Below, in pieces: positions 13,501 through 25,280 of a DNA stretch of 64,000 nucleotides. The first letter of the stretch is position 1. Every line of letters starts with the position of its first letter. The DNA comes from Cardiocondyla obscurior (Eukaryota > Arthropoda > Insecta > Hymenoptera > Formicidae): the NCBI RefSeq assembly GCF_019399895.1, contig NC_091864.1, forward strand, positions 12,440,001 through 12,504,000, written 5' to 3'. Both the position numbers and the translations under genes were made by a program. The notes under the pieces are model-generated. The model made no database searches and was not told where the DNA came from. It saw only the letters and a list, made by a program, of their open reading frames with translations.

Positions 13501-15431
13501 TCTTTTTATTTTATTCGGAAATTTTATTTCACGATGCATAACGCTCTTTTACGTCACGCGATGTCACTGCGACTTACATGCTCGTGCAATGCGCAATATT
13601 GAATGCTTCATTGATACTGCCGTTAAATTGGGCACTATCGCACCGCCAGATACTGACTTTATACAGAATCTTGCTCTTCATTATTCGACATTACTCGAAT
13701 TCCCGAAACACTCGCAACTCTGCCGAACTAAATAGAAGTTACGAGCATGTGTAGGCACAATCTCGTCGGAATATGGTACGAGATACTCGCAAGCTCTCGA
13801 TATTACGAAGCAATAAATTATTCATCGCTGCACTCTAAGCTTAAAGCCATTATAATGCAGGCCAGTCAGCGAATTTTATTATTATTTTTTTTTTTTTCAA
13901 TTATTTGTAGAAGAACGTCGGTTCCGGATTCATGGATTCTCAAGTAACGCTTCGCGCGATCGTACGATCTCCGTTTTCTACTTGCCTTCTATCTCGTTCT
14001 AATTTTCAGAATTATAAAGAAATAAAAGACAATAAAAAATCGAGATCGAGGTTGATCTACGATCGCACGAGACTCTGCGCTTTCATAGCTCCGAAACCGA
14101 ATTGGGGAGTGGGACGAAACGAGCTTCCGTGTCAGATGGATCATGTTGTACCGTTTCAGGCCGCAGTATCAGCTGGATAGGCATAGCATGGGCGGGCATC
14201 GTGGACACCGGGTAATGGTCCGGACGTGCAACGGTCTCGAGCTGCGAGACCCATCACTGTTCGTCGAGTCCTCGGCCTCGGAGTTGGTCGAGTCCTCCGT
14301 GCTCTTTCCTAGTGTCGACTCACGGGACGAGCTGCATCCTCGGTATTCGATTTCACCGATATTACTCTCGAAACATATCAAATAATGTCTGTGTATTATC
14401 GGATGGGCCGCGCGGTGTCGAATAGCGTATAGAATTTATTTCATTGTAATTCAGAGCTTTAAACGCACCACGCATTTACTGCATTTCACGTTTGGGTGAA
14501 ACTGTTTTGTAAATCAAAAAGGAATTATATAAAAAAAAAAAAAAAAGAATTATGTTTATAATTGGATTTTGAACGAATCACTTTTAGCTGCTTTGTTCAG
14601 ATGTCTGCGAAACGTTGTAAGTTCTTTTATTTATTTTCTTTTTTATTAATTTTGTAAGTATTTGGAGGTGTATGTCTTTGATCCTCTTGTTTCTAATGAT
14701 TTGTGCGTTATCTGTTTAGAGAGCTGGAAGCAGTAAATTTAGGAAGCACGTGTCGTATCCACGGTTCGCCGGCGGCAACGGCCGCGCCGCCGCCGCAGCT
14801 TCCGACCGAAGAGAGCGTCGACGCTCTCTGCAACACGCTTCATCATTGGCATCACTGCCCAGAACTATACAAGGCCATAGAAGGCATCCGCTTCATCGCC
14901 GATCACACAAAACGAGAGGAGGACTCTACTAGAGTAATAAAAATTTCGTCCAACTCAAATAACAAAATCAGACTGAGATATCAACGTACACATTTGAAAA
15001 AATTTTCATTTAACAAAAATTAGAGTGTAAAAAAAAAATAACATATTTTTATTAAGAATCTTCTCTTGCAAAGACTTCTATTAGATATTACTTATTTAAA
15101 ACCATTTTTACTTAAGCAAAATTTAATTCTTTTTAATACATTTTGCAACCACAAATCAACCTTCTCGTGTAGCTCTGAGAAATAATTCAAGACTTTACGT
15201 TCGGATTGTCGCTAACGACGACTTTGGTCGTAGGTCAAGGAGGATTGGAAGTACGTCGCGATGGTGCTCGACAGACTATTCCTCTGGATCTTCACGCTGG
15301 CCGTAATTGTCGGCACGGCCGGGATAATATTGCAGGCGCCGACCTTGTACGACGATCGCATCCCCATTGACGTGCGGCTCTCCGAGATCGCCTCCACCAC
15401 TGCCAAGCCACACATGGTCACGAGCCTCTGA
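3412..15431 (+). CDS. nAChRa4: nicotinic acetylcholine receptor alpha subunit (alpha4-type), first exon not found
   Basis: This gene encodes a ligand-gated cation-channel subunit of the Cys-loop family, acting in the neuronal plasma membrane of the cholinergic synapse. Eleven coding exons were read from GT-AG boundaries that keep phase throughout: 3412-3551, 3870-3914, 8664-8773, 9304-9484, 10412-10527, 10926-11094, 12533-12669, 12882-13001, 14160-14342, 14720-14933 and 15234-15431 (TGA). Together they give about 536 residues. The vicinal cysteines (YTCCDEPY) make it an alpha subunit. The start of the mature chain (NPDAKRLYDDLLSNYNKLVR, then NLKNQIMTTNLWVEQ) fits the insect alpha4 type better than alpha1, from memory of the family. 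The signal-peptide exon must join a phase-1 acceptor at 3412 and was not seen in 1-3411. The subtype is less certain than the family. Confidence 0.93.
5677..5750. repeat. imperfect tandem repeat in nAChR intron
   Basis: Two adjacent units share GAAATC, TCGCGACCAACG, then CGTTTAATTGTTCCGC or CATCTAATTATCGCGG. The second has a few extra bases (ATGA). Confidence 0.55.
6916..6943. repeat. perfect short inverted repeat
   Basis: TTGCAACTTTC and GAAAGTTGCAA form an 11-bp perfect stem around a six-base loop, in nAChR intron sequence. Confidence 0.7.
10926..11094 (+). CDS. nAChR exon with loop C and TM1
   Basis: This 169-bp exon opens by completing the Arg codon of the previous exon and reads NEKFYTCCDEPYLDITFNIT. 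The adjacent Cys-Cys pair is the defining acetylcholine-binding loop C of alpha subunits. It continues into the first membrane helix (LFYTVNLIIPCMGISFLTVL) and ends at PSDSGEK just before TM2. The NIT of FNIT is a potential glycosylation sequon. The acceptor is tgcag and the donor gtaatt. Confidence 0.93.
11095..12532 (+). other. nAChR intron with a GC-rich block
   Basis: The 1.4-kb intron before the TM2 exon holds an unusually GC/CpG-rich segment at about 11160-12080, followed by an AT-rich half with a long T tract (12400-12420). Open frames in the GC-rich part are Arg-rich, overlap in several frames and resemble nothing known. Confidence 0.5.
12533..13001 (+). CDS. nAChR exons with TM2 pore helix and TM3
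   Basis: Exons 12533-12669 and 12882-13001 encode the pore-lining TM2 and TM3. TM2 begins directly after GEK and reads VSLSISILLSLTVFFLLLAE followed by IIPPTSLVVPLLGK. The GEK at the cytoplasmic end and the Glu at the outer end are the rings expected of cation-selective channels. TM3 is split between the exons and ends in VTVVVLNVHFRSPQTH, the usual start of the cytoplasmic loop. The second exon closes with HVLPRLLVMR. Confidence 0.92.
14160..14933 (+). CDS. nAChR exons of the large TM3-TM4 cytoplasmic loop
   Basis: Exons 14160-14342 and 14720-14933 encode the variable intracellular loop. The first is Ser- and acid-rich (SSASELVESS, then VDSRDELHPR). The second has an Ala/Pro stretch (ATAAPPPQLPTEESV), a His-rich patch (LHHWHHCPELY) and the conserved amphipathic MA-helix lead-in IEGIRFIADHTKREEDSTR. 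The donor after AGA is gtaata. The loop is the least conserved part of the family, so exact boundaries rest on splice signals and phase rather than similarity. Confidence 0.85.
15234..15431 (+). CDS. nAChR last coding exon with TM4
   Basis: The exon starts after a tag acceptor with VKEDWKYVAMVLDRLFLWIF and continues through TM4 (LAVIVGTAGIILQAP) to an extracellular tail IPIDVRLSEIASTT ending at TGA. The phase matches the previous exon exactly. A first canonical AATAAA downstream is at 16534-16539, more than 1 kb after the stop, so a long 3' UTR is possible but unproven. Confidence 0.92.
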   Translation, partial: VKEDWKYVAMVLDRLFLWIFTLAVIVGTAGIILQAPTLYDDRIPIDVRLSEIASTTAKPHMVTSL

Positions 15432-18400
15432 GGGACAATTACTAATTGCATTAATGCCGCGCGCGTAAAACACGTATACAAGCATATACACGAGAACCTA
15501 TCGCTACTAATTACCACATCGACACAGGCGGCGAGCGAAACGTCCGAAAGACTGAAGCCTTTCTAGGGCTTCGACTTCGCGCCGCTGTCGAACGGGGAAT
15601 TCTTATAGCGACCCATTGACCGTCAGACTCTTATTTTCTACTCTTAATTAACGACGTAAGAAAACTATTAAATGGGTAATTAACGTTATAAGAGATAAAG
15701 AATCGCTGGTCCACGAATAACAATGATATGACAGTCAGTGGGTTGATACGTTTACTTATATGTCTCGCGTACAGGATATTTAGTGATAAAAAAAAGTTGC
15801 ATAACGATACGAGAGCCAATTAATTTTGTTTAATTCCTAATTAATTGATTTGGTTATTTAAAAAGAAAAATGCTTAATTATAAATTGATTTCAACAGTTT
15901 TGAGTTTCTTTCTGTTTTAGGGTTGTTTAAAACTGACACTTAGCTGTTGACAAGTAAACGAAATACTATTAACACGTTAATTATGGTACCTACGGAGTAA
16001 AACAATTACGTTGAGATTGTTTTTACTAAGAATTCCCGAACCACAGCGGAGAATGAGCTTCCGCGCACAGAAAATAATAAGGAAAAGAATAATACGACGA
16101 GGGAAATATGTCTCAATCATTTGCACGCTGATCGCGTTTGATTTCGTGTAACACATGGACGGTGTAAGAAGTTCACAACATTGTAGGTAATGCAATCCGA
16201 TGAATGCAAGACAGATCTTTCTATTTCTCGAATTAATTGGTAAGAAACCGAGCTTATCGCGCTACTTGATAAGACATGCAATTGTAAAGCGAGAACGTAT
16301 AGCTATACAACGTGGAATTCACGACCATCATCGGCTTCATCTATCCGTCTAATTTTATTTTTTTTTTTTTTTTTTTCTAATTTCATACAATGTTTTTAAC
16401 ATTCTAAATACTTAAAATATATGAACTCTATTACACAAACTATAGCTTATATGCTATAAATATTAAGTTTCAAAAAATAAGAGTTGTTTAAGGCACTTAA
16501 TGCTGCTCTTAAATTATTATGCGCGTACAAAATAATAAATTCGAGTAATAAGAAGAGCTCATGTATCGTCATCGGGTTCAGATGCGGCCTGTTTCGCGAC
16601 TAGAAAAAAAAAATATATAATAAAGTTTAATAAAAAGAAATGAATATATAGTAGGTAAAAGGGAGGACAAAACACGTATATACTGTAGAATTAATTCAGG
16701 AAGATCTTAACATAGCGCAACTTCATGCCAGGTGCATCTGCAGAAACGCAGCGGCCGTGAACGGCCACCGTATCTTCCTCGTTCCATTAAAGAATACTTC
16801 GAGCACACGAGACTCAAGCGATAAACTGATACCCCGAGTGCATTATTAAATTGCTTTCGCACAAAAGATGCGTCTATCGCGAGCGACAGAGAAACCGGCA
16901 AAAAGAAATGGCAACGCGAAGGATGCAAGTGGCACGAAGGCGCGCGAAGCCTGTTGCAGACTCAGGAACAAAATAAGAGGAATGCTATAATTTCCCGACA
17001 CTACATCGAGCCTGTAACAATGGGGCCATATTTTCACAAAGAACGAAAGTGCGTGTTCTCTCGTATTAAAAAAAAAAAAAGAAAAAAAAAGAAAAAAAAA
17101 AGAAAAAAAAAACCTTAAAAGTAAATGAAAAATGAAATTCTAAATATCTGCATCGATTGCACGGCGCAGAAAACGGGGGTTGGGCCTAAAGGGAAAGGTG
17201 ATGAAGGGAGGAAGTTTAGAGGACTCAACTTTTATTGCTCATAACGTATATGTTTGTAATAAGGGTGACTTTCGTAATTGCATTCGTTCCGGCACCATCT
17301 TCGCGTCGGTCACACACGGCCGACGTTTATTAAACGGATTTGATGGAATCATATATAATACGATGATAACGAGAATTGTTTTGTAGTGTTTCCCGTAATG
17401 ATTTTTGCCGTCTTCCCGTCCCGAACACCGTTGAATTTCGATTCGTTTCGATATACGGCGGCTCGTCGCCATTCTTGCCAAAAAGAAAAAAAAAAAGAAA
17501 AATAATGATTACTACGAACGCGATAATTTATTATTAGTGTACGACACATGTAATCGTGAATTACGAGATAGCAAGTCACCGTGTTTGATATTTTGTACGT
17601 TTCGATATAATTTAGTACAAAAGAGAAACTTGTTAGAGATTAAAAATAACTTTAATTATAGATAGATAATTTACCTGGTGGATGTAAACTGTAAGTTTTG
17701 TTAATTCTACGATGTATCATTTTGGAACCGAAATATAATAATTTTGTCGATAAATAACACGCACGTTATAATTTAATTAACATTTCTAAATTGCTCATTA
17801 GTTGTATGATGCACGAAAGTCTCTCCGCAGTTCGTGTTCTCGGATTAAATTAATTACAATAGTAAAATTAAAAATCGTTTAACATTGCGTGGTTTCATTC
17901 GAACAAAAAAAAAAATAAAAAAATGACAACCGATGCCGTTATCTTTTTTATTATTACTTTTTGCGGCGATATAAAATTAACATAAAATTAAATACGATGC
18001 ATTAAATGCATTTTTCTCGTTATTATAGCACCGAAATAAATTTTACAAGTATTTTGACATAAATTTTTTTCCCTTCTTTCGTTCAATTTTTGAGTCGTAA
18101 GCGTGCGTATAACGAAAATGACGATTACACTTTATCGAATTAAGCGCAGTGATAGTTAAAATACCGCAAGTTGCATCTTTTTTCGGCGGTGTACATCCGT
18201 AAGCATACGAAATAGCCCACACACATACACGATATAAAACAATATAACAAGATATTTTGTAAGTGTGTCTATAAGATTAAACTTATCTAATAAATTGTCG
18301 TTGTCTTCATTTACGTATTTATCAGCAATTCATATTACGGCAGGACAATATTTTCGAGTCATACAGAATCGATAGACACCACATACTCGTGTTTAGAAAA

Positions 18401-19717
18401 TACGACGTAATCTAATAATTTAATAAAATAATTTGAAAGATATACGAACTCTCTTCTTAGAGTATAAAAAAATAAAAAGTAGTACCAAATAATGTTCCAT
18501 TTCTATAAAAATTCGGAGACTTCGTCTTTTAAGAATAAAACCGTATGTTAAGTACACTTTTGGCGTCGCTCCTGAAATTACTGCGATAACAATTTTGTTG
18601 CTCAACACTGCACATTACCTATTTACTGCCATAAACGAGGACGATACCCGTAACAGAGTCGCTGTAATCGAATTTATGACGTGACTCGGAATTAATTTGT
18701 TACTGCAAATCGGCGACGGCGTCTACTTCGCCTGTCAACGCAAACTATACAATAACATAATTCCGTATTAACAATACAGCGTCATAACACTAACACATAC
18801 CGTACACTGAAAGGCAGATGTGGCGTTAGCTGCGGCGACGGTGGCTAGCATACGTGACCTTGCCGTGGTGTGCGTCGAATCTCACATAAAGCGCGTACGT
18901 AAATGTGCCGTGAAGCGCCAGACGTCGAGGACTGAGGAGGAACCACTACCTCCCACGTCCTCGGCGGCCGAGGGAAGAGAGGAAGTCACGTATGCTAGCC
19001 GCCGTCGTCGCAGCAAATACCATATCTGCTTTTCGTTGTACATGTACAGATTCGCAAACGCAAATTAGCCACTTTGAAAATTAATATGCAAATATGTCAC
19101 ACTGAGGAACGTATATAATTCGGATAAAAGTGCCATTCAACGAACCGATATATTTTACATCATATGACTAGCGTAATGTTTATGTGCTTTGAGTTGCGTA
19201 GACGTTAAACGAAGTGATTAGCAATGGTAATCGCAAACATTCGTTCCGAAAATGCATCTCCGACTCGATTATAAACGTTATTGGATTTGTTCATCGAACT
19301 GTTGTCGAGACATCCTAAAGTAAATTATAATCAATGATGAATTTTCTACGTAAGCGGGTGTACATCTACGAAATTACGAAATAAACTTAATTTTTGTATA
19401 AAAATTGCAGCACAGTCTTCTTGCGTTAATTCTAATCTCTTCCAATATGCTAAAATACATTAACTGCTTCTTTCGTTTCGTTGCTAGTTTATAATTATGT
19501 ATAAATATAACTACGAGTAATCTCAATAGAGAATTAACAATCGTTGAAATGTACGCCATCACAATTAAAAAATAATTCGCATTTGGTGTTTTAAACATCG
19601 CAATAAAAAAAAATCTATTTTCTATCGCACTAATAAATTCGTTTTGAAAAGGCTCATCGCTTTTGTGATATAAACTCTGCAAGTGTTACTTGTAAGAAGT
19701 ATTTCTGTGCAGCTTCG
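15432..19717. other. intergenic between nAChR and TLC-domain gene
   Basis: This is the 3' flank of two convergent genes. It contains long A/T and A/G runs (16350-16376, 17067-17111), an AATAAA at 16534 and the second inverted-repeat element at 18800-19044. The receptor's 3' UTR may occupy part of it. No coding region was supported. Confidence 0.5.
18800..19044. mobile_element. MITE-like inverted-repeat element, copy 2
   Basis: This is the second and better preserved copy of the element at 736-991, in the same orientation. Its left end (GGCAGATGTGGCGTTAGCTG, then GGCTAGCATACGTGAC) matches the reverse complement of its right end (AGCAGATATGGTATTTGCTG, then GGCTAGCATACGTGAC) at about 40 of 49 positions. 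GTAC-containing flanks may extend the arms. The unit is GC-rich against AT-rich surroundings. Class unknown. Confidence 0.65.
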
Positions 19718-21412
19718 CTAATTCTCCGCCAGCTCACTATCTATTTGCGATTCCATTTCCTCAACATCTCTCGTCAATGCATCTGTATTACTTCTTGCTT
19801 CGCGAAGCCTTTTAATTTTCTTCTTAATTGCCATTGCGCCTGTTCATATAGTAATATGTTATCCGAATTATAATTTAATTTCAAATTTAAGTAAAAAAAA
19901 ATAAAAAATAAATGTTATAGAACTTACAAACTAACGTTTGCCACAATTCAATTTTCTTTGATGTATTGTTACGATACTTTCTTAAAGATTCTTTGTGCCT
20001 TTTATGAATGCCAGCCAACTCAGTGGCTTCTTGCGTTGGTGGCGAAAATAGGCAGATTTCGAGCCAATGTGTAGCCCTCGCGTGTCCAATGAGTCTTAAC
20101 CATACCTAATTACATATTTCTATTAGCATGTATTATTTATGTATGCATATATAGTGTCAAAATATTAGCACTGCAACTCATTTCATTAAGAAATACCTGT
20201 ACCTACTGAATCTAACAACTCTGCTGTGAACCAAAGCCACAAGCCAGGCTCTGTTCTTGTGTTCTTGACGTCTTCTGGCCATAGCAATGATGTAGGCACA
20301 TAATGTAAGTATAAATAGACCCTGTGAAGGATTATTTATATTATTCTGTCTTAATAAAGTTTAGTTAGATTGTAAATTGATTCTTTCGTTTGGCTTACTT
20401 TATACCACGAGAGTAAATAACACATATTTTATACGTACTTTGTAATATTTAAATATAAAAAAATTAATAAGAAATAAATTGGAGACTTAATATTTACGAA
20501 CCAAGTCAGGCAGTGCAGCAGAAACAACAATTTAGAGACTGGCCTCCCAACAGTTGGAAAAATACATAACAGAATTCGGCAAACGTTAACTATCACAATG
20601 TCAATAGCTTTATACATCAAAAAGGTACTAGTAACTGCACACCATCTGTAACTATAAAACATATAAATAATATTAATAAAAATATCAGTATTTAATAAAA
20701 ATAATTTTTGATGATTTAATGATGTGACAATACTATTGAAAAAAGAAAAAATAAAGCAAGTAAAAACCAAATTAAAAAATAAAAGCAAATGAGCAAATCT
20801 TTAATGGCAAATAAAATTTTTCTAAATACTTTTGCTGGTATGGATTCAAGACCAAGGATGCAAAGAGCAAGTTAGCACAGCCCTTTATCCAAGCACCCTG
20901 ACACAGAATGTTGACTCCAGCTTGATGAAAATAAAAGCTCTTGTGGAGAGCAACTCCCAATTCATGGTATGTTATTCCCTGCTCATGAGAAGCAAAGATC
21001 TGGACAGTGGACGACCTCATGTAGCATATACTGCCAAAGCAAAATCCACAGTTCCACACAGCCTCAATTATCCTGTTTCGTTGGAGCAATGGAAAGTACA
21101 TTCGCCTAAACAATGACTGCATGAAAGAAAAAAAAAGAAAAACAAGACAAATATAATTTTCGAACGCAGAACATATAAAATGTAACTTATTCCACTTACA
21201 TTAAGACTCTTTTCATATACCAGATACAGTATCACCCAGAACAAAATGAGGTATCCAACAAGTACGTCGATCTCTTGTATTTTCGTGTCATTTTTATAAT
21301 GCGAGCCTATAACTTGCTTGTCCCACAAATTCGGGACGAACGGTAGGAACTTCGTTGGGTCGAGTAAAGAGTACAGGCCAACAGCCCAGCTACTCACAGC
21401 TTGCTCGTACAT
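19718..21412 (-). CDS. TLC-domain, ceramide-synthase-like membrane protein lacking catalytic residues
   Basis: Six minus-strand exons keep phase: 21200-21412 (start ATG), 20830-21116, 20439-20645, 20207-20321, 19928-20105 and 19718-19839 (TAG), giving about 373 residues, a normal ceramide-synthase length. The chain is multipass hydrophobic. IIEAVWNCGF, HKSFYFHQ, GAWIKGCANLL and KAIDIVIVNVCRIL line up with TLC landmarks, and VYLYLHYVPTSLLW with the last helices. The tail is charged and coiled-coil-like (AIKKKIKRLREA, then EEMESQIDSELAEN). Ceramide synthases carry a His-His pair after the GAW-like motif and a His-Asp before the second Asp; here these positions read Phe-Ala and Tyr-Lys, so acyltransferase activity is doubtful. 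The exon at 20439-20645 has alternative boundaries. The gene is convergent with the upstream receptor. I am sure it is a gene, less sure of its function. Confidence 0.7.
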
Positions 21413-21593
21413 ATTTTGTGTTACTTTAATTTACTTAAAAGCGTAGCATTGTTAAGGCCAAGTGACAGAGCTTTGATAGATTTCACCTGGACGAGAAAAC
21501 TATGATTTATTTTTATATACATATATATATATACTTGTTGTCACTCGCTCCCAATGCTCTAACCTCCTCCGTCCGGTGCATCTTCCTGACACC

Positions 21594-21667
21594 TTCTTCT
21601 TCTTCTTCTTCTTCTGATTAATGGCACCTATCCCAGTCTTCCTGACACCCTGACACCCTGACACACA
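21594..21667. repeat. CTT microsatellite and CCTGACAC repeats
   Basis: A (TTC)n run of about seven units is followed by three near-contiguous copies of CCTGACAC(C). The same CCTGACAC word also precedes the run. It sits just upstream of the TLC-domain gene, where its 5' UTR or promoter would lie. Confidence 0.6.
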
Positions 21668-22068
21668 GATAGTTCTCATGTCCACGTAACGACGCCGTGG
21701 CGCTGGCGACTTTAGCCCGGTTGATTATACACAATACGATACATGTATATAACATACGGATGCGTATACAAGATAAATTTTATAATAATTATACACACAT
21801 TTAATATATAATAATTATATAATATATAGAAAAATAGTCTGATCGTAAATGCAGCTATGTAAAAAAAATGCATACTAATTAAATCGCACGTACACACTTT
21901 TACATAACGCATAATGCGTAGCATGCATAACAAATACGATATATTAATTCAATCTCGTTATGCAGTAAATACATAAGAAATTGAACCAATCGTATTTTGT
22001 AATGCATACGCGTTATACGTTATGCAAGTGTGCTCGCGGGCTTGTTAAATAACTAAAAAAAACCTTTG

Positions 22069-22199
22069 CACAATGTGCAAAATCGTAGTTACGTTACCTA
22101 TAAAAAAAAGTCTTTTACATCATTAATGATAGTTACTGCATGATGTAAAAGACTTTTTTTTTCTCTTGATAGATAACGTAATTACGATTTAGCACGGTG
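22069..22199. mobile_element. 131-bp near-perfect hairpin, probable MITE
   Basis: The left arm runs CACAATGTGCAAAATCGTAG, TTACGTTACCTAT, then an A run and GTCTTTTACATCAT. The right arm, reverse-complemented, reads CACCGTGCTAAATCGTAATT, ACGTTATCTATC, an A run and the identical GTCTTTTACATCAT. The arms are about 55 bases with a loop of roughly 16 bases. It has no coding capacity. A foldback transposon is most likely; a long hairpin RNA is the alternative. Confidence 0.65.
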
Positions 22200-23897
22200 T
22201 ATAAAATTATAGACGACGTTACCATCAAGATATATCGACTTCATTCAAAAGATAAAAAGAAAAGAGCAGATAAAATACAGCAAAATCAAATTAAAATTAA
22301 ATTAATTAAATATAAACAATTTACATCTCGGATAGTATTAATTGATAACAAATTTGTCAGATTAAAGAAAATTCAGTAACAAGTAGATAACCTACGCGTT
22401 TACGATTGCATAAAACAGAAGAAACGACGGATGTGGAAGTAATTAATTTATTACCATTACAAGATTATCCAAGTGCACAAACGTTTTACAAATACCGCAC
22501 AACGTATGTTAAATACAATACAACATGCATTTAATTTGTACATCTTAATATCGATCACTAAAGCTAACTATGTTTCATTGAAATTGAGCTTTTCATTTTT
22601 TTTTTCTTAAACAGCTTTAGTCTTATCGTGATCTATAATTAAGGCAGTTCGTGTACCAGCTAAATCACGACGTAAAGACATTGAATTAAAGGGCATCGAA
22701 ATATCATTGCCATGCGCATACATAAAATATATCAGGTTAAACAAATTCAATAAAACTTGATTGATCAAATCAACGCCTAATCATTTCGTTGTAACGCATT
22801 GAAAGAGCGTAGTAAGCATTCTGACAAGAACTGCACAGAAAGAACTCTTAAAATGAAAAATTTTGCATTGACATCGAACGTTTCACGAAGCAACATTTTT
22901 AAATGTACATTTCTTAAATTTGAAAGTGACGATTTCTTTGCATCGCAATACAATGATAAAAATCAGACTAAGTATTATTCCGCATGGGCACGTTCCTTTC
23001 ACAGAATTGCATTCGCGTATCAAATATTCCTTACCGATAATGAATTTACGTCGGGATCTTTTAATATCAATCATGATTCCACGCAAAGTCCGAACCATTA
23101 TAGCAGTACGGTATTTGTATTAAACGGTTACGTTATTATATTTCACACGTATCAATTATGATCTATAAATAATAATAATAATTTGTACAGAAATAATCTC
23201 AAGGACTCTCAAATACTTGTTAAAGATTAATCAGTTATCGCCTAACGCAATAAGAAATATTCTTTTTCCTACTAAGCGACGTAAAAAAAAATTGTTCTAT
23301 GTTCTTTTTGAATTTTTTTTTTAATTAAGTCGTCATTAAATAGAAAATATACCAAAATATTTGAAAATTCCTAAGACCTCTGTATCTTAAAAGAATCATA
23401 AAAGTATATGACTTATGATATGGAATGAATATAAAAATTATCCTTATTGTAACTTAATTTTTAACTTAATTCACTTACGCATAAGCGAGTCAATTGCATA
23501 ATTACGAAAAGCTTAAATTGTTTTAGATATATATATTTTTAAAGCGCTTTTACTTTATCTCATAAAGAAGACACAAAAAACCAAATTTACGTGAAAAAGA
23601 TGAGTTTTAAAATCAATGCCGCAGTGTAAGCCTGTATCGTCGTCCGATCGTGGTTTTCGTATTGCATGTTTAAAGTTTCCACTCGCGCAGTTCACGAACC
23701 ATAATTACGTTAAAATGCGAGCTTCAGCGGATATGGCACCATACCTACAATTTACTTTACTTTTATATGTACACTAAGTATATACAAAGGAAAGAAAAGC
23801 ACAAGATAAAAATTAAGTGCATCTGAGCACAAAGAGATATATACCTTTTTCTGAATTGTAATTTTTATTGGAAATAATTTGCGTTGTCCGAAAATCA

Positions 23898-23919
23898 TTA
23901 TAATAATAATAATAATAAT
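23898..23919. repeat. (TAA)n microsatellite
   Basis: About seven TAA units. Confidence 0.85.
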
Positions 23920-25258
23920 TTTCCTCTGTCACATTATTATTTTTTTTTTCTTTTCTTCCTCAACCGTTTTCTACAACCATAATTTTAGAAATTTTAAAAA
24001 CATTCTCAACTACAAACTATATAAATCCGATATGAAAAAAATTCACAAGCATTCGGATTCTAACGATAGTGTCGGGAAAGCGTCTCATCGGCTCTATGTA
24101 CACTGCAAACTAGATAATGAGTACCATACAGCGTTCCAAATTCAATCGACTTGGAAACACGTACCGACCACAGTGTGCAGTTTCTTCTCGCGATACTTAA
24201 AAACGATTTGTCACTAACGAGTAAGTTCACAACTCGCGCAACTCAGAACTTAAACGATACCTTACATTAACTTTACGCAGAAATAAATAATTGTAGAGCG
24301 CTAAGTATATAATATATACACGCTAATGTCGATCGCCGCCGCAGTAAGATACAATTCCGTAACGGTAACGATTCGCTCATGAAAGCAAAAATGAGAAGAA
24401 AAAAAAATCTAAGGGGAAGGAAAAAAGATACTTCAACGAAAGAGATACTTTAGCCGATACAACTTCTGTCGCGGATGTACGCGAATTCCAAGACGTGTGG
24501 TTTGTACAATTTCATTCCGTTATGTCGAAAATGCACTCGGTTCTTTCGATGTAGCGGTATGTACAACAATTCAGAGGTAATTCGGTACTTTAAATACAAA
24601 CGCTAGCCATGACGTATGTTACAATAAATCGTGTACGTTATTAAATAACATCCAACAATGGTATGTATGTACAAGAACTCTCTCTATTGTAACTTCATCC
24701 CATTTATCTCTATATAATTTATAAATAGCTTTTAAAAATGTCCAAATGTCTAACAACAGTAGTTTTATATTTTATATCTTCGAAATGCTGATATACCATT
24801 TATCTAAAACCTGCCGCATATTGATAGTTTTAAATAAATAAATATGTATATATTTATTTATTCATAGAAAAACAAAATGTTGAACTTTATCTAAAAAAAT
24901 TCTTTTTTAACTATTTCCCCCGTTGTTAACAGTTTTTAATAGAAAACATATATTACCAACATTTTTTGCAAACGTAAGTAAATTAAGACGGCCAATTTGC
25001 ATTAATTTTGAATTAATTTGTTTTAATATAAAAAAAATAGAACAAAAAGAAATAATATGTAATACAAAGTTATTCTCAATAACGTGACGCTTCATCAAAA
25101 GAAAATTGACTGAAAAAAATGCAATCTAAATTATATAATATGCAATCTTAAATGTGTCTTTTATACATATTTCCATTTAATATTAAATTCTCTCAAATCT
25201 CCCATAACCGAGACATACGCATACGTCTATTACTAGAAAAACAATATACTCCATGTGC

Positions 25259-25280
25259 AAAAAAAAAAAAAAAAAAAAAA
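25259..25280. repeat. poly-A tract
   Basis: A run of 22 A residues in intergenic sequence on the 3' side of the Spot14-like gene. Confidence 0.85.

Noticed and set aside
18820..19068. 82-codon plus-strand frame
   Set aside because: It overlaps copy 2 of the same non-coding repeat and is not a separate gene.
20646..20829. Extra TLC exon containing CATCAT (His-His)
   Set aside because: A good acceptor precedes TATTGTCACATCATTAA, but the His-His frame stops at once; the open frame there reads differently and is AT-rich like an intron.
22799..23161. 120-codon frame between two genes
   Set aside because: AT-rich codon use, open frames on both strands at the same place, and no recognisable domain.
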